Of a stretch of DNA of 64,000 nucleotides, positions 46,701 to 55,520 are shown piece by piece. Position numbers and translations under genes: made by a program. A model generated the notes under the pieces. That model ran no database searches. It saw only the letters and a list, made by a program, of their open reading frames with translations, and was not told the DNA's origin. The stretch is from Paracoccaceae bacterium. Its GTDB lineage: Bacteria; Pseudomonadota; Alphaproteobacteria; Rhodobacterales; Rhodobacteraceae. The first letter of the stretch is position 1, and each line of letters starts with the position of its first letter. The stretch is from NCBI GenBank assembly GCA_027489355.1, contig JAIXZY010000016.1:1-64000 (forward strand). Reading direction: 5' to 3'.

Positions 46701-46813
46701 ATTTCGACGCCGGGCTCGCGCTGGATGGCGACGCGGCGGACAAGTTCGTCGAAAAGCTGACGCGTTTTGCCAGCGCGGCGGCCTATGTCGAAGCAACGGC
46801 TGAGGTGAAGTAA
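43754..46813 (+). CDS. DUF499-type large ATP-binding protein (predicted anti-phage ATPase)
   Basis: FRLDTSYGGGKTHGLIALIHAA (Walker A-like), SVLIVLDELGEYLRR (Walker B-like); partner genes downstream. Confidence 0.83.
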   Translation: MSLPTIFDVCVPRDDVANGSVTESDYAANLANVLNRTAPPDYVDAPTFFTNTFPTEGLRELLANVCGRLSGRGDSVSSVFRLDTSYGGGKTHGLIALIHAANGMQGVTNTAEFLDPTLVPVGKVRIAAFDGENADPSNGRPMGDGVRAHTPWGEIAYQLAGLDGYRVVQRSDEDRVAPGADTLKELFGGESVLIVLDELGEYLRRVQGMGGRDQLTAFLKALLTAIESSPRAAIVYTLAVRSDGKGIDAFADENEFLSRAMAELESVSGRKATNLNPTKDDETAKVIRRRLFAKIDEAKAAELIDAYRVLWANNRDSLSEDARRSTTAAEFADTFPFHPDVLDTLTGKTSTLGGFQRVRGMLRILAKTVASVWATRPADAFAIHLHHVDLGSEAIRREFTTRLQQGAYVPAILNDIAGTTEKPALAQELDAKHYKGLLPYSTYTARTIFIHTLAFNNDLKGLAPDHLRYSILNPASDLSFIDDARTKFRADSAYLDDRPSAPLRFNAEANLTQVIGREEKNIDPGEARSQLADRIRSIFGGQSFDLVPFPGGPWDVPDDVSDGKPRLVLLSHDALEIGPDLREVPEIIGRMFERKGTDGNGLRSLRNNLVFAVADETKVNEMKRAIVRRLALQELKRPDRLRELAEHQQAKVLELEKKSETEAAIAIQQCYRHVLYPSRTSLGGAGTIQLAHAVIDIQNASERPGSGQLQIVRQLQSHNKVRDASDAPDAPSYIRDRTPLKKGQISSRDLRDEFRRDPSLSILLSDDVFIKAVRKGIEEGVYVYKRGDLLAGPGDPIPTIKIDEETMIFTMEFAKNKGIWPHPAPAPAAQPAAVGGGAAVVTGPTPTGGGDFPPVGPSPATGAGERPQTQLAGAKVITAEGVLKEALRRVIEQAKTAKLDKVDRIVIRLFEYGDAFKLVPIANTVAGAKRGVRLEGSFMTAQDSTFEFEFDGTAQDASTMKDYLEPQFRAAKETDLKASISFDFDAGLALDGDAADKFVEKLTRFASAAAYVEATAEVK

Positions 46814-47292
46814 TGCGCGTGCCAAGCCGGAAGGAAGACCTCTCCATGATCTCGCGAACCCAACCGCAGTACGAATTGCGCGCACGGCGCCACGGCCCCG
46901 GGGATACCGAGATCGAGATCTGGCAGCTTCCCTCCCTTGCCACGCCGCAGATCGTGGGCCCACTCCGGCTGGCCGGGTTGCGGGGGCGCAATCTGGAACT
47001 GACCGAACACCGCGTGCTGCGGCGGCTGAAGGAAAGCGGGATCAGGCTGGACCTGTTGCCGATCGAGGGGATGGGATCGGCGCTGAACGAGGAAACGGCG
47101 CTGCGCTTGGCACTGCTGTTCCGCACCCTCGCGCCGATGCGCAACCGTGACAACATGCGACTGGTCGCCGATGGGATCGAGGCGATGGGTAAGGAAGAGG
47201 CGGGCTACTGGCTGGGCATGTCCGTCCACCGCAAGAACCCGCGCCGGGTGCTGACCGCCTTGCGCACACTGCTGACCGATCCGGCGAAATAA
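46813..47292 (+). CDS. Small conserved protein within DUF499/DUF1156 operon
   Basis: ATG overlaps upstream stop (taatg) and downstream ATG overlaps its stop (taatg). Confidence 0.75.
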   Translation: MRVPSRKEDLSMISRTQPQYELRARRHGPGDTEIEIWQLPSLATPQIVGPLRLAGLRGRNLELTEHRVLRRLKESGIRLDLLPIEGMGSALNEETALRLALLFRTLAPMRNRDNMRLVADGIEAMGKEEAGYWLGMSVHRKNPRRVLTALRTLLTDPAK

Positions 47293-50231
47293 TGAAAGAA
47301 GAGAAGCCCATGTCCGATGTTCGCCTGATTGAGCGCTGGTTGCCCATAGCTGAGATTGGAGTTGAGGGTGTTCGTGAACGGACTCCAATGACCCCGTTTC
47401 CTGCGCCGAACCGGTTGCACGTTTGGTGGGCAAGACGTCCTCTTGTCGCATCTAGAGCTGCGATTCTTGCGTCTTTGCTGCCAGCCGACGCAGATCATCA
47501 GACGTTTCTGCGAGTGCTGGGTATTCACGGCAATCCAATAATCGCGAAACTGGCCATTGAACGCGCAAAAAGAACGGGCGTCAGAGTAAAGGACCCTTAT
47601 GGCTATCCCAGGGCCTTTTCCCACTTGCCGTCTCAGGCGGATGCCGATTGGTTGGTTCGTACATTGATGGGGCGCGTTGTTCTCGACCCAACCGCTGGTG
47701 GAGGCTCAATTCCGTTCGAGAGCTCTCGTCTTGGGCTTGATACTTATGCAAACGACTTAAATCCGGTAGCTGCACTTGTGACGCGCGCCACAATTGATTT
47801 CCCTTCAATTCATGGCCAAGCCCTAGTTGACGAATTTAGAAGAATTGGGGTCGAGTTCAAGAAGCGATTCTCTGAAAAGATCGAATGGGCGTTTCCACAA
47901 GCTGGGGCGCCAGATGAGTTGGATACCACCTATCTCTGGGCAAGAACTATTGAGTGTCCCTATTGTAGCGGTCTCGTTCCGCTTTCACCGAACTGGAAGT
48001 TGAGTCCAAGTGGTGAAGGGGTTACAATCAAGCCCCATCTTGCCGACGGCCCTCACTCACTCGGGCGGCGTTGTGATTTTGAGATCGTGAAGATGCCTAG
48101 CGATCATTCTCAGGGAACAATGAAAGGAGGCGATGCTATTTGTCCATTCACCGATTGCGGGCGCGTCATCTCTGGTGAGGAGGTCAAAGGTCAAGCTCAA
48201 GCGCAAAGAATGGGCGAACAAATGTTCGCTGTCGTGTTTAAGCGTCGCATCGAGAATAGGCTAAAATCTGGAAAGAAAGGGAAGCCTTCGTGGGAAAGAG
48301 GTTATCGCGCTGCTATCGAATCTGATGACAACTATGTGCGGGTTGCTAAGTTTCTTGAAGAGAAAAAGATCGAGTGGAGCGCTCTGGATGTCTTGCCGTC
48401 GGAGGAAATTCAAAGCGCCCATCCAAAGTGGGACCCGCGGCGATACGGTGTCGTTAAGTGGACTGACTTCTTCTCCCCGAGACAGCTGTTGGTTCATGGA
48501 TCTGCAGTTGAGACGTTCAGAGAAATTCTCCTTGAATTAGAAGAGAAGGGGTGTCTTGAGCCGCTAAGCAAAGCGGCATTGTGCTATCTAGCTTTCTCTG
48601 TCGATAAGATGCTTGATTACAATGCGAGAGCAAGTACTTGGGATTGGACAACAGAAAGGTCAAGACATTTCTTCGTTCGGCACAACTTGCCCTATGTCTG
48701 GCAGTACTCCGAACTTTGTCCAACTGTGGAAGGTCTCGGGTTCAATTGGATCATCGACGAAATGGAGGTCTGTATCCGAGAGCTTACTCAACTTTCTGGT
48801 GCGCCTAAAAGCGGTCAGCCAGGATTGTTCGATGTGAGCAACGTGCGCGATCAACGAACGGTGGTTACCGTTAAGTCAGGGGCGACACTTGATCATATCC
48901 CCGATGCTTCGGTAGATGCAGTGGTGATGGACCCGCCGTACGGGGCCAATGTGATGTATGCGGAAATATCTGACTTCTTTTATGTATGGCTCAAGCGAAC
49001 TGCCGGACTCGTGTTTCCCGAAATCTTCACTCGTCGCTTGACTGATAAGGCAGGCGAAGCTGTAGCGAACCGTTCGTTGTTTCCGGACGCTAAGAATGCG
49101 GACGTTCTTGCAAATCGCGACTATCAGGAAAAGATGGCCGCAATTTTTGCAGAATGCCGTCGCGTCCTGAAACCGAACGGCATCATGACAGTGATGTTCA
49201 CGCACAAGGAAACCAGTGCCTGGGATGCTCTGACCACCGGGTTGATCGAGGCCGGGTTCATCATCACTGCCTCTTGGCCCGTGAACACCGAGGCGGAAGG
49301 CTCGCTTCACATTAAGGACAAGGCGGCCGCGAACTCCACGATCTTCCTCGTCTGCCGCCCGCGCCCGGCCGAGCAGAGCGACGAGACGACCTATTGGGAA
49401 GACGTTGAGCCCTTGGTGGCACAGGCTGTCCGCACCCGGGTGGAAGAGTTCCAGAAGGCCGGGATCAGCGGCGTTGACCTCTACCTTGCCTCCTTCGGCC
49501 CGGCGCTGGAAGAGTTCTCGCGCCACTGGCCGCTGAAGCGCGGCACCCCGCGGCCCGAGCCGCTGGCCAAGAAGCGACGAAAACAGGCAGAGCTGTTCGA
49601 GGAAGAATTCGATCCCTACGCCGTGACGCCGGAAGACGCCCTCGACGCAGCCCGGCGGGAGGTGAAGACGTGGCGCTTGAACCAGCTGACCCACACAAAG
49701 GGCCGTGCCGATCTGGACCCGACGACCTCGTGGTTCGTGCTGGCCTGGGACGCCTTCAAGGCGCCGGTCTTCAGCTATGACGAAGGCCTGCGTCTGGCGC
49801 GTGCCGTCGGCGCCGATCTCGAGGGCCAGTTGATCGGCCGTCTGTGCGAGAAGAAGGGATCGGACATCAAGTTGTGGGATAGCTCGACGCGGGCAGCCAA
49901 GAGCGGCCTCGGCCCGGCTGACGGATCGCGGGCGATGATCGACGCGGTTCACCACGCTGCCCACCGCGGCCGGACGCGCACGCTGGAAGGCGCGCTGGAT
50001 CTGCTGAAGGACGCGGGGCTGGAAAACGATCCTCAGTTCCTCGCGGCGCTCGAGGCCGTTCTGGAAGTGCTGCCACCATCGCGGGGCTTTGTCGGCTTCG
50101 ACGTGGCGACCGGCGATGCCAAGTCCGCCGCCGATGACTTTGACGCGCTTGAGAAGCTTCGGCGCTTGGCGTTCTCGGACAAGGTGGATGAACCCCAGCA
50201 GCTGTCCTTGTTCGCGGAGGAGGCCGTTTGA
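47292..50231 (+). CDS. DUF1156 domain-containing DNA adenine methylase-like protein
   Basis: VLDPTAGGGSIPFESSRLGLDTYANDLNPVAA (motif I region) and VVMDPPYGANVMYAEISDFFYVWLKR (motif IV DPPY); N-terminal RLIERWLPIAEIGVEGVRE...LHVWWARRPLVASRAAI. Confidence 0.88.
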   Translation: MKEEKPMSDVRLIERWLPIAEIGVEGVRERTPMTPFPAPNRLHVWWARRPLVASRAAILASLLPADADHQTFLRVLGIHGNPIIAKLAIERAKRTGVRVKDPYGYPRAFSHLPSQADADWLVRTLMGRVVLDPTAGGGSIPFESSRLGLDTYANDLNPVAALVTRATIDFPSIHGQALVDEFRRIGVEFKKRFSEKIEWAFPQAGAPDELDTTYLWARTIECPYCSGLVPLSPNWKLSPSGEGVTIKPHLADGPHSLGRRCDFEIVKMPSDHSQGTMKGGDAICPFTDCGRVISGEEVKGQAQAQRMGEQMFAVVFKRRIENRLKSGKKGKPSWERGYRAAIESDDNYVRVAKFLEEKKIEWSALDVLPSEEIQSAHPKWDPRRYGVVKWTDFFSPRQLLVHGSAVETFREILLELEEKGCLEPLSKAALCYLAFSVDKMLDYNARASTWDWTTERSRHFFVRHNLPYVWQYSELCPTVEGLGFNWIIDEMEVCIRELTQLSGAPKSGQPGLFDVSNVRDQRTVVTVKSGATLDHIPDASVDAVVMDPPYGANVMYAEISDFFYVWLKRTAGLVFPEIFTRRLTDKAGEAVANRSLFPDAKNADVLANRDYQEKMAAIFAECRRVLKPNGIMTVMFTHKETSAWDALTTGLIEAGFIITASWPVNTEAEGSLHIKDKAAANSTIFLVCRPRPAEQSDETTYWEDVEPLVAQAVRTRVEEFQKAGISGVDLYLASFGPALEEFSRHWPLKRGTPRPEPLAKKRRKQAELFEEEFDPYAVTPEDALDAARREVKTWRLNQLTHTKGRADLDPTTSWFVLAWDAFKAPVFSYDEGLRLARAVGADLEGQLIGRLCEKKGSDIKLWDSSTRAAKSGLGPADGSRAMIDAVHHAAHRGRTRTLEGALDLLKDAGLENDPQFLAALEAVLEVLPPSRGFVGFDVATGDAKSAADDFDALEKLRRLAFSDKVDEPQQLSLFAEEAV

Positions 50232-53200
50232 GCCTGTTGCGCGACACCGCTTGGCGCCTGAAATACACGCCGGACGATGGCGACCTCGTCCGGCTGTTCT
50301 ACGTTCCGGCTCTCCGATCGGCGACGCGCTATGACCGGCTGACGGGCTATTTCTCGTCTCGCGCGCTGGCCCTGGCGGCGCGGGGCATCGAAGGGCTTGT
50401 CCTCAACAACGGCAAGATGCGGCTGATCGTGGGCTGCACGCTGGGCGAAGAGGACGTCGAGGCGATCGAACGTGGCGAGGCCGTTCGGGATGCCGTGGAG
50501 CGGACGATCCAGAGGATGCCGCCCTTGACGGGCGACCCCCGCACCGTCGATGCTCTGGAACTTGTCGCCTGGATGGTGGCCCAAGGCTATCTTGACGTGA
50601 AGCTTGCGGTTCCTTGCGACGCGAACCGCCGCCCGATCCGCGATGACAGCATCTTCCACGAGAAGACCGGGATCATCGAGGACAAGACTGGCGATCGGCT
50701 CGCCTTCAATGGCAGCATCAACGAAACCGAGTATGGCTGGACGCGGAACTGGGAGAGCTTCAACGCTTTCACGTCGTGGAACGATGGGCCCCGTGTGGAC
50801 GAGGAAGAGGCAAGTTTCGCCAAGCTCTGGGCGAATCAAGCTAAGCGGGCAATCACACTGGACGTGCCGACTGCGCTACGTGAGCAGCTGCTCACCTTCC
50901 TGCCCGATCCCGAGCAACTGCCCAAGCGGATGCAGGAGCATGAGGACGAGGGCAGGGAGGATAAAGGGACCCGCAGCACTGTGCAGCGCGCTGGCAAGGG
51001 TGATTTACCAGCGCCCATCGCCGCACCAGTTCTTTCGATCGACGAGGAACGCCAGGCCGTTTGGGAGCGGATCGCGAATGCCGCGAACGATCCAAATGGC
51101 GGCGACCGAGTAGGAGAGGCCACTTCTGCGGTCGTTCCTTGGCCCCATCAGGTGCGGGCCTTCCATCGTCTTTACGATCAATGGCCGCCTAAGCTTCTGA
51201 TCGCTGATGAGGTCGGTCTTGGGAAAACGGTTCAGGCCGGGCTCCTGCTTCGGCAATCATGGTTGTCCGGGCGTGTGAAGCGCGCCCTTGTTCTGGCGCC
51301 GAAGAACGTCTGTAGGCAGTGGCAGATCGAACTTCGTGAGAAATTCAATCTCAACTGGCCAATTTATGATGGGCACCGTCTGGTTTGGTATCGATCGCCA
51401 GCCCGTGATCACAGTGCCGAGAAGGCAGTATCACGCGACGACTGGCATCGTGAGCCGTTCGTGATCATGTCGAGCCATCTTGCGCGTCGAAGAGAACGGC
51501 AAACAGAGATTTTGGATTCTGCCAATCCTTGGGATTTGGTTGTGCTGGACGAAGCGCACCATGCTCGGACCAAGGGGGCAGGAACAGCGCAGGCTAAGGG
51601 CAGCAATCGGCTTCTTCAGTTGATGCGCTCGCTGAAAAGAAGAACAGAGGGCTTAGTGTTGCTGACCGCAACGCCCCTCCAAGTTCACGCTACCGAACTT
51701 TGGGACCTACTTGATTTGCTCGGGGTGCCTCCGGAGTGGTCATCGGATGCATTCGTTCGCTTCTTCTCGGAGGTAGCGAAAGAACCGGTCAGCAACGACG
51801 GACTCGATTGGCTTGCTGCGCTTTTCCGCGCGCATGAGGCGCACTTTGGGGAAATTCCTTGGGAGGCGGCGCAAGGCAAGACTGGTCTAAGCGGCCTGAA
51901 GACCAAGAAGGTCCTGCGAGCCCTGCGAGACAACGCGGCAACCCCGAGGCGCCAACTTTCCCAGGAAGAGAGGAACGCCGCTCTCATGATCCTGAAGAAA
52001 GCAACCCCGGTAAGTGCCTTGGTTTCGCGTCACACCCGCGAACTGCTGCGCAAATACTTCAAGGCCGGGAAGCTTTCGACACGAGTTGCAACCCGCCAAG
52101 TTGAAGACCGGTTTATCCCTTTGTCCCAAGAGGAGAGGGATCTCTATCGGCAAGTCGAGACTTACATTTCTCAAACCTACAACGCCTCAGCGGCTGATGC
52201 GCGAAATGCGGTTGGCTTTGTGATGACGATCTATCGCCGCCGGTTGGCCTCCAGCTTCCATGCTCTGCGCATGACTATGGAGAAAAGAAGGGGCGGCGTT
52301 GGCGACGTGCTTTCTGCAGCAGATGAGGCGCGGATCGATGAAAACGTCGCTGACCAAGTCGAAGCAGGTGAAGAAATCGATGCGGAGAGCGTTTCTGAGG
52401 ATGAGCGGCGGGCGCTCGCGTTTGAAGAGGTCGAGACGATCGATGAGATAGTTGAAGAGATTGGGCGGCTGCCGACTGATACCAAGGCCGTTCACCTTTC
52501 CAACGTCTTGGGCGAACTGAAGGCATCGGGCTATTCGCAGGTGATGGTCTTCACGCAGTTTACTGACACCATGGACTATCTCCGCGATCAAGTCGTTGCT
52601 GCGGGGTATTCGGTGATGTGCTTCTCTGGACGCGGCGGAGAAGTGCAAGGTTCCGATCGCGCCTGGAGCCTCATTTCAAGGGACGAGGTCAAGCGCAGGT
52701 TCAAGGAAGGTCGTGCGGAAATCCTTGTTTGCACTGACGCCGCAGCCGAGGGGCTGAACTTCCAGTTTTGTGGGGCGCTGATCAACTACGACATGCCTTG
52801 GAACCCGATGCGAGTTGAACAGCGGATCGGCCGCATCGATCGACTCGGGCAGCGGTTCTCCGATATTCGTATTGTTAATCTGCACTACGAAGACACGGTC
52901 GAGGCTGACGTCTATCGAGCCTTGCGCAGCAGGATTTCCGTGTTTGAGAGTGTCGTTGGTGGTCTCCAGCCGATCTTGACCAGGTTGCCAAAGCTAATCG
53001 AAGAAACCGTTCTTTCGAAGGCAACGACTGATGATGCGCGTCGCGACGAGGCGCTGGGCCGTCTGGAGACTGAACTTTCGTTGGGAGTGGGAGCATCGAT
53101 CGACCTTGATGACTTCTCCGACGAAGAACTCACCTTCCCGCCTCGTTCTGAGCCAGCCCTGAGCTTGTCGGACCTGAAGGCTGTTCTCGATCGACCCGCA

Positions 53201-53392
53201 TTGCTGCCTCGCGGCGCCGAGGCCGTAAAGCTGGGCGTGAAGGACTACAGGTTCACCGATGGTTTCTTGCCTCAAGCGGTGCGTGTGACAGTAGATCGGG
53301 AATTCTATGAGCTTCACTCGGAAAGTGTCGAGCTTTGGACTCCTGGAAGCCCAACGTTTCCAGATCTGGGTGTGTATCGAAATACCAACTGA
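50228..53392 (+). CDS. PLD-like domain + SNF2/Swi2-type helicase
   Basis: FHEKTGIIED...LAFNGSINETEYGW (PLD HxK-like); LLIADEVGLGKTVQAGLLL, VVLDEAHHAR, LTATPLQVH, AAEGLNFQ, RIGRIDRLGQ; TTG start overlaps methylase TGA. Confidence 0.9.
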   Translation: MSLLRDTAWRLKYTPDDGDLVRLFYVPALRSATRYDRLTGYFSSRALALAARGIEGLVLNNGKMRLIVGCTLGEEDVEAIERGEAVRDAVERTIQRMPPLTGDPRTVDALELVAWMVAQGYLDVKLAVPCDANRRPIRDDSIFHEKTGIIEDKTGDRLAFNGSINETEYGWTRNWESFNAFTSWNDGPRVDEEEASFAKLWANQAKRAITLDVPTALREQLLTFLPDPEQLPKRMQEHEDEGREDKGTRSTVQRAGKGDLPAPIAAPVLSIDEERQAVWERIANAANDPNGGDRVGEATSAVVPWPHQVRAFHRLYDQWPPKLLIADEVGLGKTVQAGLLLRQSWLSGRVKRALVLAPKNVCRQWQIELREKFNLNWPIYDGHRLVWYRSPARDHSAEKAVSRDDWHREPFVIMSSHLARRRERQTEILDSANPWDLVVLDEAHHARTKGAGTAQAKGSNRLLQLMRSLKRRTEGLVLLTATPLQVHATELWDLLDLLGVPPEWSSDAFVRFFSEVAKEPVSNDGLDWLAALFRAHEAHFGEIPWEAAQGKTGLSGLKTKKVLRALRDNAATPRRQLSQEERNAALMILKKATPVSALVSRHTRELLRKYFKAGKLSTRVATRQVEDRFIPLSQEERDLYRQVETYISQTYNASAADARNAVGFVMTIYRRRLASSFHALRMTMEKRRGGVGDVLSAADEARIDENVADQVEAGEEIDAESVSEDERRALAFEEVETIDEIVEEIGRLPTDTKAVHLSNVLGELKASGYSQVMVFTQFTDTMDYLRDQVVAAGYSVMCFSGRGGEVQGSDRAWSLISRDEVKRRFKEGRAEILVCTDAAAEGLNFQFCGALINYDMPWNPMRVEQRIGRIDRLGQRFSDIRIVNLHYEDTVEADVYRALRSRISVFESVVGGLQPILTRLPKLIEETVLSKATTDDARRDEALGRLETELSLGVGASIDLDDFSDEELTFPPRSEPALSLSDLKAVLDRPALLPRGAEAVKLGVKDYRFTDGFLPQAVRVTVDREFYELHSESVELWTPGSPTFPDLGVYRNTN

Positions 53393-53556
53393 TGTCTCAC
53401 TGAAATGCGCATTGCGGATGACGCAAAGGCCTTGCAGGGCCGACGAAAGGTATGAACTAGGCCAAGGGGCGGGCTCATTGACCTAACTTCTCACACTTCT
53501 ACTGCCCTCGGGTTGGCGTGACCTCTATCCAAGCGTCGTCGAGTGTCACAACAACC

Positions 53557-54225
53557 TCACCTTATGTCGCTTAGTCTGACATCTGGCAGTGGAACGGTAA
53601 ACAGAGATTTTGGAGACGACACGCTTACAATCTCTTTATTGTTAAGCGGCAGTGTGATTGTAAATGCGCTGCGAAAAACTGTGTTGTAGCGTCCAGCAAT
53701 TACGAGCTGATTAGCGTGATGGGCTTCAATAACATCAGGGTCGTGTATTGCCAGATCACATTGGGCGATTCGAAAAGATGAGTCTTTTGAGGACCAAGCT
53801 TCTTCCGCGTAGGGAATTATCGCTTTTCCGAAGCATCGCTCCAAGATAGGCCGGGCACGAGGTGGATCGCCTATCTGAAAAGCAGTATAAAGAAAATCTC
53901 TACCATCGATCGCTGTGCTTGCGGGATCTGCATTGAACTCTATAATAATGGGGGTGTCACTAGAGCCAGACTTATTGTGCCTGCACGCATAGTACATCGC
54001 CCCCGCCTCGTCTCCGCACGCGCAAATGGCCGCCACCGATCTGGTATTTTTGCGAGTGTCGTCAACTGAAAGGTCGGGCTTAAGATGTAGAGCTCTAAGA
54101 TCACCAGGATGCTCGTGTGTCACCTGCCATTTGCCTTGACCCGGCAACAATCCATGCAAACGTATGCTATCCATAACCAGTTCCGCCTTGTCTCTAGGAA
54201 CTGCAATCCCTCTAAAAAAATGCAA
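53557..54225 (-). CDS. Hypothetical protein (222 aa), possible ADP-ribosyltransferase-like fold
   Basis: MHFFRGIAVPRDKAELVMDSIRLHGLLPGQGKW...ICACGDEAGAMYYACRH...; fold assignment is a guess. Confidence 0.55.
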   Translation of the reverse strand: MHFFRGIAVPRDKAELVMDSIRLHGLLPGQGKWQVTHEHPGDLRALHLKPDLSVDDTRKNTRSVAAICACGDEAGAMYYACRHNKSGSSDTPIIIEFNADPASTAIDGRDFLYTAFQIGDPPRARPILERCFGKAIIPYAEEAWSSKDSSFRIAQCDLAIHDPDVIEAHHANQLVIAGRYNTVFRSAFTITLPLNNKEIVSVSSPKSLFTVPLPDVRLSDIR

Positions 54226-54227
54226 GT

Positions 54228-54431
54228 CTAATCCTCGCCTTTCTCAACTGTAGAACTTTTCTTTTTTCCATCAGAAGCGCTGATGAAAGGTCGCACGGAA
54301 GAACCGATGATCATCCTGTTGATTGGCCCGCAGGTGCTGGGAGGCATTTTGTCAATTTCAACACTAACGTGCCCGTCGGTCTCAAGTCGATTGTTTTGCG
54401 CGGCGCTGTCAGATGTCATCATACCATCCAT
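54228..54431 (-). CDS. Small hypothetical protein abutting the 53557-54225 gene
   Basis: MDGMMTSDSAAQNNRLETDGHVSVEIDKMPPSTCGPINRMIIGSSVRPFISASDGKKKSSTVEKGED; stop 2 bp from next ATG. Confidence 0.4.
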   Translation of the reverse strand: MDGMMTSDSAAQNNRLETDGHVSVEIDKMPPSTCGPINRMIIGSSVRPFISASDGKKKSSTVEKGED

Positions 54432-54467
54432 GTCTGGATTGTAGCGTGTCAAGACGAAAGCAAATCC

Positions 54468-55520
54468 ATGCCCCGCATCACCGGCCTCAAGTCCGAAACG
54501 CAACGCGACCGCTTCCTTAACGCGGCCAAGTCCTACGTCCGGGGCGGAGCCCTGGCGCGGACGTGCGGGGCGAAGCTGCGGACGGGCGGGGTCTGCGAGC
54601 AGTTGGCCCTGGCCGGAGAAACGCGCTGTCTCCGGCACGGGGGGCCAACCGCGGCCCGGCGCTTTCGTGAACGGCAGCGGGCGGGGCTGCGCCAAGGGTC
54701 GGTCTCGCCGGAGGAATGGGCGCGGGCCGAAGCCAGGCGGGCGCGGAACGCGCTGACGTGGGCATGGCGCAAAGACCCCCGCCTGCCGGGACGGACGATT
54801 GATCTGGGGCCGGACGAGGTGGCCTTTGTCGCGTCCGCTGCGGACAAGGGAGTGGACGTGGACGCGCTCTATCCTGCGCTGGCAGACTGGCTGCGTTGGC
54901 GCTGGCGGCGGCACCAGATGGACCGCCCGGACGCCGCGCGGTGGCACAAGGCGGTGCGTGAGGAATTGCCCCGGCAGCGGGCCGCTGCGGACGCGGCTGT
55001 GGCGTGGGTGAGCCTTGGGATTACAGACAAGCGGACTAAGGCCGGACGGGCCGCCAAGGCCGCATTGCGTGCCGGGGGCATCGAACGGGCGCGGGCCGCC
55101 GTGGACGCGCTGCGCTCCGCGTCAAGCGCGGCTGTGGACGTGGACATGGACAAGGGAGTGGGCAAGCCTGCCGGACCCTTGACGCCGCTTCCTGTGCGGC
55201 CGTGGACGGCCCGTGCGGCGGCGGACGGGTGGAAGCGTCGGCGGTCTGACCGGCAGAAGGCGCCCCCGGCGCCGCCCCGGCCCGCCAAGCCTCTCGGGCG
55301 TCCGCCGCGCGTGCCGGACCGCCCGGAGGACTTGGCGGCCTATGGTGCGGTCCTGCGCGCAGCGGGACCGCAGGTCCGGGCGATGTATGAGGCGATCCCC
55401 CGGCAGGAAGATCGTCTGCGGTTCCTGCGCGATCTGGCCGGATATGCGAACGCCCCGGACGATGCCGGGGCGCAGCGTAGATGGCTAGGTTGGGTTACGG
55501 CCGAGGATCGTAGGGCGTGA
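54468..55520 (+). CDS. HGGxTG-type zinc-knuckle-like mobile-element protein
   Basis: CGAKLRTGGVCEQLALAGETRCLRHGGPTAARRF near N-terminus. Confidence 0.62.
   Translation: MPRITGLKSETQRDRFLNAAKSYVRGGALARTCGAKLRTGGVCEQLALAGETRCLRHGGPTAARRFRERQRAGLRQGSVSPEEWARAEARRARNALTWAWRKDPRLPGRTIDLGPDEVAFVASAADKGVDVDALYPALADWLRWRWRRHQMDRPDAARWHKAVREELPRQRAAADAAVAWVSLGITDKRTKAGRAAKAALRAGGIERARAAVDALRSASSAAVDVDMDKGVGKPAGPLTPLPVRPWTARAAADGWKRRRSDRQKAPPAPPRPAKPLGRPPRVPDRPEDLAAYGAVLRAAGPQVRAMYEAIPRQEDRLRFLRDLAGYANAPDDAGAQRRWLGWVTAEDRRA

Noticed and set aside
54228-54947. 239-aa minus ORF
   Set aside because: The upstream two-thirds is antisense to the HGG-motif gene; only the final ~67 aa is retained as a possible small gene
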